DNA from: Actinomyces capricornis
GTDB taxonomy: Bacteria > Actinomycetota > Actinomycetes > Actinomycetales > Actinomycetaceae
NCBI RefSeq assembly: GCF_019974135.1
Contig: NZ_AP025017.1
Location: forward strand, 2,480,001-2,544,000
Reading direction: 5' to 3'
DNA: 64,000 bases
In this document: piece after piece, positions 53,118 through 61,287 of the stretch
How the letters are laid out: the number at the start of each line of letters is the position of its first letter
How positions within the stretch are numbered: the first letter of the stretch is position 1
The notes under the pieces: model-generated
Told to the model about the DNA's origin: nothing
Database searches by the model: none
Seen by the model: the letters and a program-made list of their open reading frames with translations, nothing else
Made by a program: the position numbers and the translations under genes

Positions 53118-54277
53118 GAGGTGCTCCCGTCGGTGGTGTCGTCGATGGTGTGGTGGATGGATGAAGGGACTGCCAGGCATCTGCTCGTCCAGCGTGGCAG
53201 CCATGCCTTCGCCCCGGGGCGGAAGGCGTGGACGAAGATGAGGCGCAGCTGTGCTCCGCGGCGGTAGGCCTCCAGCCGGGCGCCCGTGGTGGGGCTGGCA
53301 GCGGCCAGATCCTCCAGGAGGCCCTGGACGCGGTCGTGGCCCTGGGGGCTCAGGCGCCCCTGGAGCGCCATGAGCTCGGCGTGGGCCATGAGGTTGCCCA
53401 GGTCCAGGGCCGCCTCGGCCAGGGCGGGGGTGTCCAGGTCGATGAGGGACAGGTCCTGCCCGTCCCACAGCAGCTGGCCGTCGTGAAGGTCTCGGTGGCA
53501 CAGCGTCAGGGCCGGCCCGGCACCGTCCGCAGCAGCGCCCGCCTCCAGCTCGGCGCAGGCGGCCTCCACGGCCCGCCCCAGGGCGGGCACGGCGCGGGGG
53601 TCCGCGGTGGCCTCCTCCAGCAGCCCGCTGCCGGTGGCGCGCTCATACCAGTCATGCAGGACCCGCGCCTCGTGGGCGGGGGAGTGCAGGGGCAGGCTCG
53701 TGCCAGGGGGCCGGAGCCGGCTCCAGACCTGGACCAGCCGCTGCCACCCGGGCACTCCGGCGTCGCCGAGCTCGCCCAGGCTGCGGCCGGGTACCAGCTC
53801 CAGGTCGATGCGATCCTCATCAGCGCGCAGGATCCTGGGCACGCGCAGGCCCATCTGTGCGAAGGCCTCGAAGGCCTCCAGGCTGGAGGGTGAGGGCCGT
53901 GCCCGCCCGGGGCGGGTGAGCTTGCTGACCCGGTCGGCTCCCAGGACCACAGCCCGGCGCCCGGCGCGGTGGACCACGAGCCGGCCGCTCAGGTCGGGCG
54001 AAAGGCCGGGAAGGGCAGGATCACTGGCGTAGGGCAGCAGGTCGGGCTCGTCTAGGCGGGGATCCAGGACACCGGCGCGCAGGCGTCCCTCCTGGTCGCG
54101 GCACTCGAAGGCGACCCGTCCGTTCTTGGCGGGCCAGGCGCGCAGGATGCCCGGGATGGCTGAGAGCCTGCCCAGCAGCCCTGAGGGCCGATGCCCCTGG
54201 GCCGTGGCGGCCTGAGCGCCCCTGCCATCCGGGCCGGCCTGCGTGCCGGGCGCGCCCGTGGCGTGTGCTGTGCTCAT
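53108..54277 (-). CDS. Phosphotransferase-fold (APH family) protein
   Basis: Kinase-like protein of 389 residues with the choline-kinase/APH fold: an N-terminal half without clear motif, the catalytic loop LCHRDLHDGQL and the Mg-binding LIDLDT. The first 35 residues are low complexity and the last 25 (after LPRWTSRCLA) run through the ugd start region. Its ATG overlaps the stop of the second phosphotransferase by 4 bp. Its natural substrate is probably a sugar, lipid or glycan of the operon's pathway; this is inference. Confidence 0.8.
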   Translation of the reverse strand: MSTAHATGAPGTQAGPDGRGAQAATAQGHRPSGLLGRLSAIPGILRAWPAKNGRVAFECRDQEGRLRAGVLDPRLDEPDLLPYASDPALPGLSPDLSGRLVVHRAGRRAVVLGADRVSKLTRPGRARPSPSSLEAFEAFAQMGLRVPRILRADEDRIDLELVPGRSLGELGDAGVPGWQRLVQVWSRLRPPGTSLPLHSPAHEARVLHDWYERATGSGLLEEATADPRAVPALGRAVEAACAELEAGAAADGAGPALTLCHRDLHDGQLLWDGQDLSLIDLDTPALAEAALDLGNLMAHAELMALQGRLSPQGHDRVQGLLEDLAAASPTTGARLEAYRRGAQLRLIFVHAFRPGAKAWLPRWTSRCLAVPSSIHHTIDDTTDGSTSCV

Positions 54278-55413
54278 GCCTGCGCTCCTGCATTCTCCAG
54301 ACGACCGATCCGCTCCTCGATGGCCTGCCTCCAGTCGGGATCGGCGTGGCGCAGCGGCTCGGCCAGACGCGAGAGCTCGGCCAGGGCGATGGCCCGGCGC
54401 AACTGGTCCGGATCCGGCAGGCTCCCCCCGCCCTGCTCGTAGCCCTCCAGCAGTGGCCGGCCCATCTCAAGCGGGCAGACCGCGAGGTAGGAGCCCAGGT
54501 CGGCCACGGCCGGGCCCAGCCCCGTGCGGTCGAAGTCGGTCAGCCAGAGGCGGCCGGTGGCCGGGTCGCGCAGCACCTGGTCGGGGGAGGCATCGCCGTG
54601 GATGAGGACCGCCGGCCCCGCGAGCTCATCGGGCATCAGCTGGGCCACCTGCCGCGTCCGGGCGGCCAGCTCGGGGGCCAGGGGCTCCAGGATGCGCGCG
54701 TGGGTCTGGGCCAGGCGGCGGGCCGAGGGCGGCATATGGGGCAGGCGCCGGCGCAGGCCCTCGTCGAGCTCCTGGGTGGAGGCGTGCAGGCGGGCCAGCA
54801 GCTCACCGGCCCGGCGGGTGTCCTGCCGATCGGGGGAGCGCTCCAGGTCGGTGGTGCCGCACAGCTCCTGGAGGCTGTAGCGCCCGGAGTCCCATCGCCC
54901 GCCCAGCTCCTTGAGAGCGGGCGCGGGCACCAGGCGGCCCACGGCGCGGTGGATCTGCTCCGCGCGCGGCCCGGGGGCGGTGCGGATGCGCAGCACGCCG
55001 TCGTCGCGGCGCAGCACCAGGCGCCGTGAGGGGTTGTAGCGCAGGACCTGGCCGGCGTCCCAATCGCCCAGCAGGCCGTGCTGGCGCGCCTGGGCCAGGT
55101 AGGGGGCCAGCTTGGGGTCGGCCTCCACCACTCCGGTCTGAAGGACCAGCCCATCGCGCAGTGTGCGGGTGATGACCTCCAGCCCGTGGCGCTCGGCGCG
55201 CTGCTGGACCTTGACGGCCTTGGAGGCCGAGACCGGCCACAGCAGGCGCGCCCAGCCCGCGGTGCGCCCCGTGCCGCGGTCGGCCAGCCCCACCAGCACG
55301 GAGACTCCCGGCTTGATGCGCAGCCGCACCGCGCGCACCTGCGCACCGGTGAGCTCACTGAGGGTATCGGCGTCGAGCACCCCTTGCAGGGCGCTGAGTG
55401 TCGAGGTGGTCAT
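54274..55413 (-). CDS. Phosphotransferase-fold (APH family) protein
   Basis: Second kinase-like protein of the operon, 379 residues, only distantly similar to its neighbour. The catalytic loop is LIHGDASPDQVL and the metal-binding motif LTDFDRT; a basic N-lobe (VLRYNPSRRLVLRR) could hold ATP. Start and stop overlap the flanking genes by 4 bp each, so expression is tightly coupled to the ABC exporter. Adjacent paired kinase-fold genes behind an exporter are unusual and without assigned role. Confidence 0.8.
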   Translation of the reverse strand: MTTSTLSALQGVLDADTLSELTGAQVRAVRLRIKPGVSVLVGLADRGTGRTAGWARLLWPVSASKAVKVQQRAERHGLEVITRTLRDGLVLQTGVVEADPKLAPYLAQARQHGLLGDWDAGQVLRYNPSRRLVLRRDDGVLRIRTAPGPRAEQIHRAVGRLVPAPALKELGGRWDSGRYSLQELCGTTDLERSPDRQDTRRAGELLARLHASTQELDEGLRRRLPHMPPSARRLAQTHARILEPLAPELAARTRQVAQLMPDELAGPAVLIHGDASPDQVLRDPATGRLWLTDFDRTGLGPAVADLGSYLAVCPLEMGRPLLEGYEQGGGSLPDPDQLRRAIALAELSRLAEPLRHADPDWRQAIEERIGRLENAGAQA

Positions 55414-57488
55414 ATGCGGGCTCCTGACTCCTGGGGCTCGGGCTCCTGGTCGGCAGGCTCCGGCTCGCAGTCATCGGAGGCCTGCGGGTCCTGCTGCTCC
55501 GGCCCCCGGCTCTGCTCCGGGTCGTGCTGGTCCTGGCCGTCGCTGAGCCGCTGAGGCCGGCCCTGCTCCTGGGGCACGTCGCGCCCCGGCTCCTCATCGC
55601 CGCCCTGCCGGTGGCCATACGCGTCCTGCTCCTCGCCCTGCTCGGAGCCGGCCCAGGCGCGGAGGATCGCGGAGGTCCTCAGCAGGCGCTGCGGAGAGCC
55701 GTCCATGAGGATGCGGCCGTCCTGGAGCCACACGATGCGGTCGGCGCGCAGGGCCGCCTGGGGCTCGTGGGTCACGGTCAGGGTGGTGCGCCCCGAGACC
55801 AGGTCCTCGATGGCATCGAGCACCAGGCCCACGGACTTGGGGTCCAGGCCGGTGGTGGCCTCATCGAGGACCACGAGCCTGGAGTCGCGCAGGAAGGCCC
55901 GGGCGATGGCCACGCGCTGGCGCTGCCCGCCCGAGAGGGTCCCGCCGCGCTCGCCCACCTCGGTGTCATAGCCCTGGGGCATGGCGCTGATGAAATCGTG
56001 GGCGTGGGCGGCGCGGGCCGCCTGCTCAACCTCCTCATCACTGGCGCCGGGCCTCCCCAGGCGAATATTCTCCCGGATAGTGCCGGTCAGTAGCACCGCC
56101 TCCTGGTGGAGGACCGAGACCTGGGATCGCAGGGGCCCCAGGCTCAGCTCGGTCAGGGGATGGCCATCGAGGCTCACCGTGCCGCTGGTGGGGTCCATGG
56201 CCCGCACCACCAGGGAGGCCAGGGTGGACTTGCCCGACCCTGAGGGGCCCACCAGGGCCACATGCTCCCCGGGCATGACACTGAGGCTGACGCCGTGGAG
56301 CACCTCGACCCCCTCGTAGGCGGCCCGCACCTCCTCGAAGCGCAGCAGGCCGCGCACCGAGCGCAGCTCGCGCCCCCGGTCGGGGGAGACGATATCGGGC
56401 TCGACGGCCATGAGATCGGCCACCCGCTCGCCCGAGGCCGTCGCCCGGGCGATCCGGCCGGTGTACTTGGCCATGTCCCGCAGGGGCTTCATGGTGGTGC
56501 GCAGGTAGGTGGTGAACAGGACCAGGTCCCCCGGGGTCATCGCCCCCTCCAGGACCCGCAGGCCCCCACCGACCATGACCACGGCCGTGGCCACTCCGAC
56601 GATGACGTCGGTGCTGCGCTCCAGGCGCGCGGCGATGCGCCGGGAGCGCACCCCCTCGCGCAGGGAGACGGTGTTGACGCCGCTGAAGCGCTCCTGGAGC
56701 AGGGGCTCCAGGCCGTAGGCCTGGACCACCTTGATGGCGCCCAGGGCCTCCTGGGCGGTGTTGGCCAGGTTCCCCTCGGAGCGGCGACTGCGCAGGGAGG
56801 CGGCGGTGATCCGCTTGGAGGAGCCCGAGGAGGTCAGGACGAAGGCGCCCACCGCCAGGACCACGATCATGGCCAGCAGGGGGTCGAGCACCACCATGAC
56901 CACCAGCATGACCACCAGGGTCAGCACATTGGCGGCCAGTGGCAGGCCGGCGGTGACCGCTACCTCCTGCATGCGGTTGACATCGGAGATGAGGCGCTGG
57001 ACGGTATCGGCGCTGCGGTTGCGGGCGTGGAACTGCTGGGACAGGCCCTGGACATGCTCGAAGGCGCGGGCCCTCAGGGAGGCGGCGGTGCGCGAGCCCA
57101 CCAGGGCGAAGGCCACGGTGGCCAGGTAGTTGCACAGTGCCCGAGCCGCAACGATCCCGACCAGGACGGCCCCCAGGCCCAGCAGCATCCTCAGGCCGGC
57201 CGGTGCGGTCCCAGTGCTGGTGCCCAGGGAGGCCACCACGGAGTCCACCACGATCTTCATGGGCCAGGGCTCCAGGACCCGGAAGGCGACCTCCGCCAGG
57301 AGGGCCACGGTTCCGCCGACCATGAGGCGCCATTGGGGCGCGGCGTCGGGGCGCAGCAGCCGCAGCGTCTGGCGCGTGGCCGAGGGCCCAGGGCGCTCAG
57401 CACCCCGACCCGTCCCGCCCTCGGCACCGCGACCAGCGTGGCTATCGCCGCTGCGCTCCTCAGCGCCCTTGCGCTCAGCCGTGCTCAT
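55410..57488 (-). CDS. ABC exporter, fused permease/ATPase
   Basis: Type IV ABC exporter half-transporter of 692 residues, probably a homodimer. An N-terminal charged stretch (1-45), six membrane helices (about 55-335), then the ATPase: Walker [10 protein letters not shown], signature [14 protein letters not shown], Walker [13 protein letters not shown] and switch histidine in LTVTHEPQ. A 55-residue Glu/Gln/Asp-rich tail follows, absent from most homologs. Coupled by 4-bp overlaps to a glycosyltransferase upstream and a phosphotransferase downstream, so the cargo is probably a glycolipid or glycosylated molecule made by the operon. Confidence 0.88.
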   Translation of the reverse strand: MSTAERKGAEERSGDSHAGRGAEGGTGRGAERPGPSATRQTLRLLRPDAAPQWRLMVGGTVALLAEVAFRVLEPWPMKIVVDSVVASLGTSTGTAPAGLRMLLGLGAVLVGIVAARALCNYLATVAFALVGSRTAASLRARAFEHVQGLSQQFHARNRSADTVQRLISDVNRMQEVAVTAGLPLAANVLTLVVMLVVMVVLDPLLAMIVVLAVGAFVLTSSGSSKRITAASLRSRRSEGNLANTAQEALGAIKVVQAYGLEPLLQERFSGVNTVSLREGVRSRRIAARLERSTDVIVGVATAVVMVGGGLRVLEGAMTPGDLVLFTTYLRTTMKPLRDMAKYTGRIARATASGERVADLMAVEPDIVSPDRGRELRSVRGLLRFEEVRAAYEGVEVLHGVSLSVMPGEHVALVGPSGSGKSTLASLVVRAMDPTSGTVSLDGHPLTELSLGPLRSQVSVLHQEAVLLTGTIRENIRLGRPGASDEEVEQAARAAHAHDFISAMPQGYDTEVGERGGTLSGGQRQRVAIARAFLRDSRLVVLDEATTGLDPKSVGLVLDAIEDLVSGRTTLTVTHEPQAALRADRIVWLQDGRILMDGSPQRLLRTSAILRAWAGSEQGEEQDAYGHRQGGDEEPGRDVPQEQGRPQRLSDGQDQHDPEQSRGPEQQDPQASDDCEPEPADQEPEPQESGARI

Positions 57489-58663
57489 CGCACCTCCACC
57501 GTCGCCAGGATGGTGGAGACCACCGAGCTCCAGGAGTGGCGCTCCTCAGCACGGCGCCTGCCACGGCGCCCCAGGTCGGCGCGCCGCTGCGGCTCGGCGG
57601 CCAGGGCGTCGAGCTCGCGGGCCAGGCTCACGGGGTCAGAGGGCGGTACCAGCACGCCCACACCCTCCAGCAGCAGGGGCACCTGCCCGACGGCGGAGGC
57701 CACCACTGGCAGTCCGGCGGCCAGGTACTCCAGGACCTTCAGGGGGGAGAAGTACTGCTGCTCCTCGCCTCCCAGGTCCGGGTAGGGCGCCACCCCGATC
57801 GCCGAGCCCGCCAGGTGGGCGGGCATGTCCTGCGGCGGGATCGCACCGCGGAAGTCCACCGCCACCCCCAGCTCGGCGGCGCGGGCCCGCAGGGCGTCCA
57901 TCTGCGGGCCGTCGCCCAGGATGCGCAGGCTCCAGCCGCCCTGGGAGGCACTGGCCGCCTCCAGCAGGTCGGCGACTCCGTGCCAGGGCTTGAGGGTGCC
58001 CACGAAGGTGACCACAACGCCGTCGGGGCCGTCGGCGGCCTCGGGCTGGGGCTGGATGCGCCGCACGCTCACCCCGTTGGGGACGGTGTGCACGTGCTGG
58101 GGGGCCGGGGCCACGGCGCCATCGCCCGCAGGGCCCTCCTCGCCGTCGACGACGACCGAGCGCACCCACTGCGCCACCGGATCGGAGACGCACACGACAC
58201 TCGTGGCGCTGGAGACCTGTGCGCGCAGTACCCGCCGGGCCAGGGACTCATCAGCCAGGCTGCGGTGCTCGCGCTGCTCCTCGATGAGGGGGGAGTTGAC
58301 CTCCAGGACCCCGGGGATGCCCAGCTCCTCGACGATCCCGGACAGCGCGGCGCTGAACAGGGAGTAGCGCTCGTAGACCAGGTCCGCCCCCTGGCCGACC
58401 ACCAGCTCCACGGCGTGCTGGGCCGCCCGGACCTGGGCCCGCTCGCGCAGGGCCGGGTCCTGGGCGCGCACCGGGATGTGCTCCACGACCAGATCGTCCA
58501 GGTCGCCGGGGCGGTGGTCGCCCAAGCGCGCCGCATACAGGACCACCTCGTGGCCCAGGGCCCGCATCTCGCGGATGACCTCCTGGACGTGGACCGAGGC
58601 CCCCTTGGTGCCGAAGACCGGGATGCCCGGATCCATGCAGATGTAGGCGATGCGCATTCTCAC
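57485..58663 (-). CDS. GT4 family glycosyltransferase
   Basis: GT-B glycosyltransferase of 392 residues. The acceptor domain has the TKGASVHVQEVIREM segment near 19, the donor domain VVTFVGTLKPWHG near 227 and SPLKVLEYLAAGLPVV near 300, where Glu of the E-x7-E motif is found. The GTG at 58663 overlaps the previous stop (GTGA), in line with the 4-bp overlaps of the operon; ATG at 58657 is also possible. Donor and acceptor unknown. Confidence 0.85.
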   Translation of the reverse strand: MRMRIAYICMDPGIPVFGTKGASVHVQEVIREMRALGHEVVLYAARLGDHRPGDLDDLVVEHIPVRAQDPALRERAQVRAAQHAVELVVGQGADLVYERYSLFSAALSGIVEELGIPGVLEVNSPLIEEQREHRSLADESLARRVLRAQVSSATSVVCVSDPVAQWVRSVVVDGEEGPAGDGAVAPAPQHVHTVPNGVSVRRIQPQPEAADGPDGVVVTFVGTLKPWHGVADLLEAASASQGGWSLRILGDGPQMDALRARAAELGVAVDFRGAIPPQDMPAHLAGSAIGVAPYPDLGGEEQQYFSPLKVLEYLAAGLPVVASAVGQVPLLLEGVGVLVPPSDPVSLARELDALAAEPQRRADLGRRGRRRAEERHSWSSVVSTILATVEVR

Positions 58664-59871
58664 TCACCCTCCTGGCCGTGGCGCTGCCAGGCCGACAGGG
58701 CCGCAGCCTGCTCACGGGAGTCGAACTGCTCCTCGATGAGGCGGCGCGCCCCGGCCGCCAGGGCCGCGGTGTCCACCTCGCCCGAGGCCACCCGCTCCAG
58801 GGCCGCCGCCAGATCGATCGGCCTGCCCGGAGGCAGGAGGATCCCGGTGGCACCGTCGCGGACCACCTCGGGCAGGCCCGAGACGGACGTGGCCACCACG
58901 GGCGTGCCGCAGGCCATGGACTCCAGGACCACCGTGGGCAGCCCGTCCAGGTTGCCGTCGGCCGCCTCGATGCAGGGCGCGGCGAAGATATCGGAGCGGG
59001 CCAGCAGCTCGCGCACCTCGGCCTGGGTCAGGGGCCCCAGGAAGCTCACCTGCTCGCCCAGGCCCAGATCCCGGACCTGAGCAGCCAGGGCCTGGCGCTC
59101 CTCGCCGTCCCCGGCGATCTCCAGGCGCACCGGCACGCCGTCATCCACTAAGAGGCGCACCGCCGTGATGAGATCGGCGAAGCCCTTCTTGGGCACCAGG
59201 CGGCCCAGGGCGCACACCCGCAGGGGGGCGGTGGGGGCCGCGTGCGGGACGAAGGGGAAGCGGTCGAGCTCCAGGGCGTTGTAGCGCAGGGAGATCCTGG
59301 CCCCCGAGCCCTCCAGCAGGGAGCCCAGGAACTCCTCGTTGAAGCGGCTGATGGCGATGACCCGGTCCGCATCGGCGCAGATGCGCTTGAGCCAGGCCTG
59401 GTCCACCGATTCGTGGAAGATGTCCTTGGCGTGCGTGGTCACCGTGTAGGGGATGCCGGTCAGCGCCGAGGCGATCCAGGCCATGCGCCCGGCCAGGGAG
59501 GCGAAGTGGGCGTGGAAGTGGGTGACGCCGTCGGCGCGCGCCTGGCGGGCCAGCTCCACGCCCTGGGCCACCTCGTCCCCGGGCAGCGTGGCCAGCACCG
59601 GCAGGATCTGTGCGAAGCGCTCGCGGTCGGACTCCTGGCTCAGGCCTTGGGCCAGTTGGGCCCACATGTCGATGGCCCTCAGGGGGCGCGGCACCCAGGT
59701 GACGCGGGCCCGCACCCGGGCGATCTCGGGGTGGAAGCGGGAATCGGTGGTGGGGCGCAGCGCGTAGATGGACAGGTCGTCCCCCTGGGCCTCGCGGGCC
59801 AGGATCTCGGTGACGATGAAGGTCTCGGAGAAGCGGGGGTAGACCTTGAGGATATAGCCGATGCGCGTCAT
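58660..59871 (-). CDS. GT4 family glycosyltransferase
   Basis: GT-B glycosyltransferase of 403 residues with KVYPRFSETFIVTEI at 11-25, a feature of exopolysaccharide GT4 enzymes (colanic-acid WcaL/AmsK type), and the donor motif GNLDGLPTVVLESMACGTPVV near 308. A histidine-rich HFHAHFASLAGR segment near 109 lies at the acceptor site. ATG overlaps the stop of the MurG-like gene by 4 bp (ATGA). Likely adds a sugar to the same glycan as its neighbours. Confidence 0.87.
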   Translation of the reverse strand: MTRIGYILKVYPRFSETFIVTEILAREAQGDDLSIYALRPTTDSRFHPEIARVRARVTWVPRPLRAIDMWAQLAQGLSQESDRERFAQILPVLATLPGDEVAQGVELARQARADGVTHFHAHFASLAGRMAWIASALTGIPYTVTTHAKDIFHESVDQAWLKRICADADRVIAISRFNEEFLGSLLEGSGARISLRYNALELDRFPFVPHAAPTAPLRVCALGRLVPKKGFADLITAVRLLVDDGVPVRLEIAGDGEERQALAAQVRDLGLGEQVSFLGPLTQAEVRELLARSDIFAAPCIEAADGNLDGLPTVVLESMACGTPVVATSVSGLPEVVRDGATGILLPPGRPIDLAAALERVASGEVDTAALAAGARRLIEEQFDSREQAAALSAWQRHGQEGE

Positions 59872-61064
59872 GCCGGGGCCCCTGCGGTCGTGGCCGGGCT
59901 GGTGATGAGCTCGTGCGCCAGTCCGGGCACAGTGCTCAGCCCGGCCAGGTCGATGTGGTCGCGGCTGACAGGGCGCTCCACGGCCGCCGCCGTCCACTGG
60001 GTCAGGGCCGCAGAGTCCGCATCCTCGGAGCGCAGCAGGTCCACCGCCCCGGACTGCTCCAGGGCGCTGGCCCGGATGAGCTGCTCCAGGCGCGGCACCT
60101 CGCGGGGCACCAGGAGAGCGGGGGTGGAGGTGGCCAGGATCTCGCACACGGTGTTGTAGCCACCCATGGAGATCACTGCCGAGGCGTCGTTGATGTGCCG
60201 GCTCAGCCCCGGCCAGGTCCGCCGCACCAGGGTGCGCGGGCCGCCACTGCGGGCCACCTTGGCGAACTCGGAGTCGCTGAGCTGGGGGCCGGAGACCACC
60301 ACATGCTGGTGGCCTGCGGGGGGCTCCATGGCAGCGGCCTCCATGAGCAGGCCGAAGCCGTCGGAGCCGCCCCCGGCGGTGGTCAGGACGAAGGGCTCGT
60401 CGAGCGCAGTGGCCTGGGCCTGGGAGTCCTCCAGGCGGGAGCGGCCGTGGGCCAGGTAGCCGGTGAAGCGGATCCGGTCGCTGAGCACCCCGGGGGCCTC
60501 TCCGGTGTCCACCAGGTTGTGGACCTTCGGGTCGCCGTAGACCCACACCTGGTCGATGAGCTCGCGCAGCAGCTCACCGGAGCCCAGCGAGGCCCACTCA
60601 CGGGCGAGCGTGTCAGGGGAGTCCAGGATCTCGCGCAGGCCCAGCACCACGCGCGATCCCGGGTGGGTGCGCTTGAAGCGCCTCAGGGGCTCGCGCAGCT
60701 CCTGGCGCACCCCGTAGGGGTGGCGGTCGATGATGACCAGGTCGGGGGCGAAGGACAGCAGCGAGGCCTCCAGCAGGCTGGAGCGCAGCACCGCCAGCTC
60801 ATCGCGGCTCGCCCGCAGCCGGCGGGGCAGGTACATGCCCCCGGTCTTCTTGACCCCGGGAAGCACCAGCCAGTCGAAGCCCTGGGGGAGCTCGAAGCTC
60901 CCATCGGGCGTCAGGCCGGTGGCCACCAGGCCGGTGACCTCGGTGGAGGCGATGTCGGGCAGCTGCTGCGCCAAGTGGTGGGCCAGCGCCAGGTTGCGGC
61001 GCAGATGGCCCAGGCCCTGGGCATCATGGCTGTAGAGCATCACCCGGATGGGGGCGGCGTTCAT
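59868..61064 (-). CDS. MurG-like (GT28-type) glycosyltransferase
   Basis: First gene of the glycosylation operon, 398 residues. N-terminal YSHDAQGLGHLRRNLALAHHL resembles the GxGGH loop of MurG/GT28 enzymes, and the C-terminal half has VISMGGYNTVCEIL and PRLEQLIRA, the GT28 donor-site signature. It starts with the ATG at 61064, with GAGGTG 6 nt ahead. Membrane helices are absent. It may begin the glycan by acting on a lipid acceptor. The promoter was not clearly found upstream. Confidence 0.8.
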   Translation of the reverse strand: MNAAPIRVMLYSHDAQGLGHLRRNLALAHHLAQQLPDIASTEVTGLVATGLTPDGSFELPQGFDWLVLPGVKKTGGMYLPRRLRASRDELAVLRSSLLEASLLSFAPDLVIIDRHPYGVRQELREPLRRFKRTHPGSRVVLGLREILDSPDTLAREWASLGSGELLRELIDQVWVYGDPKVHNLVDTGEAPGVLSDRIRFTGYLAHGRSRLEDSQAQATALDEPFVLTTAGGGSDGFGLLMEAAAMEPPAGHQHVVVSGPQLSDSEFAKVARSGGPRTLVRRTWPGLSRHINDASAVISMGGYNTVCEILATSTPALLVPREVPRLEQLIRASALEQSGAVDLLRSEDADSAALTQWTAAAVERPVSRDHIDLAGLSTVPGLAHELITSPATTAGAPA

Positions 61065-61287
61065 AGGAGGCACCTCTTCATCATCAGCCTGCGAGCGGAG
61101 TGCAGGAGGCCCTACTCCGGGCCACACTGCAAGCCTGGTGAACCATCGCAAGGTGAGGATGAGGACAGGATGAGAGAGTTCTTAAACTCGTGAATGCCCT
61201 GGTCAGACCGCCCCCAGAACCGGTTTCGAGCCTGCCGCCGGCGGCGTCGTCACGCCCCGCGACACTCCCGGGCCCGGCCTGCCCGCG

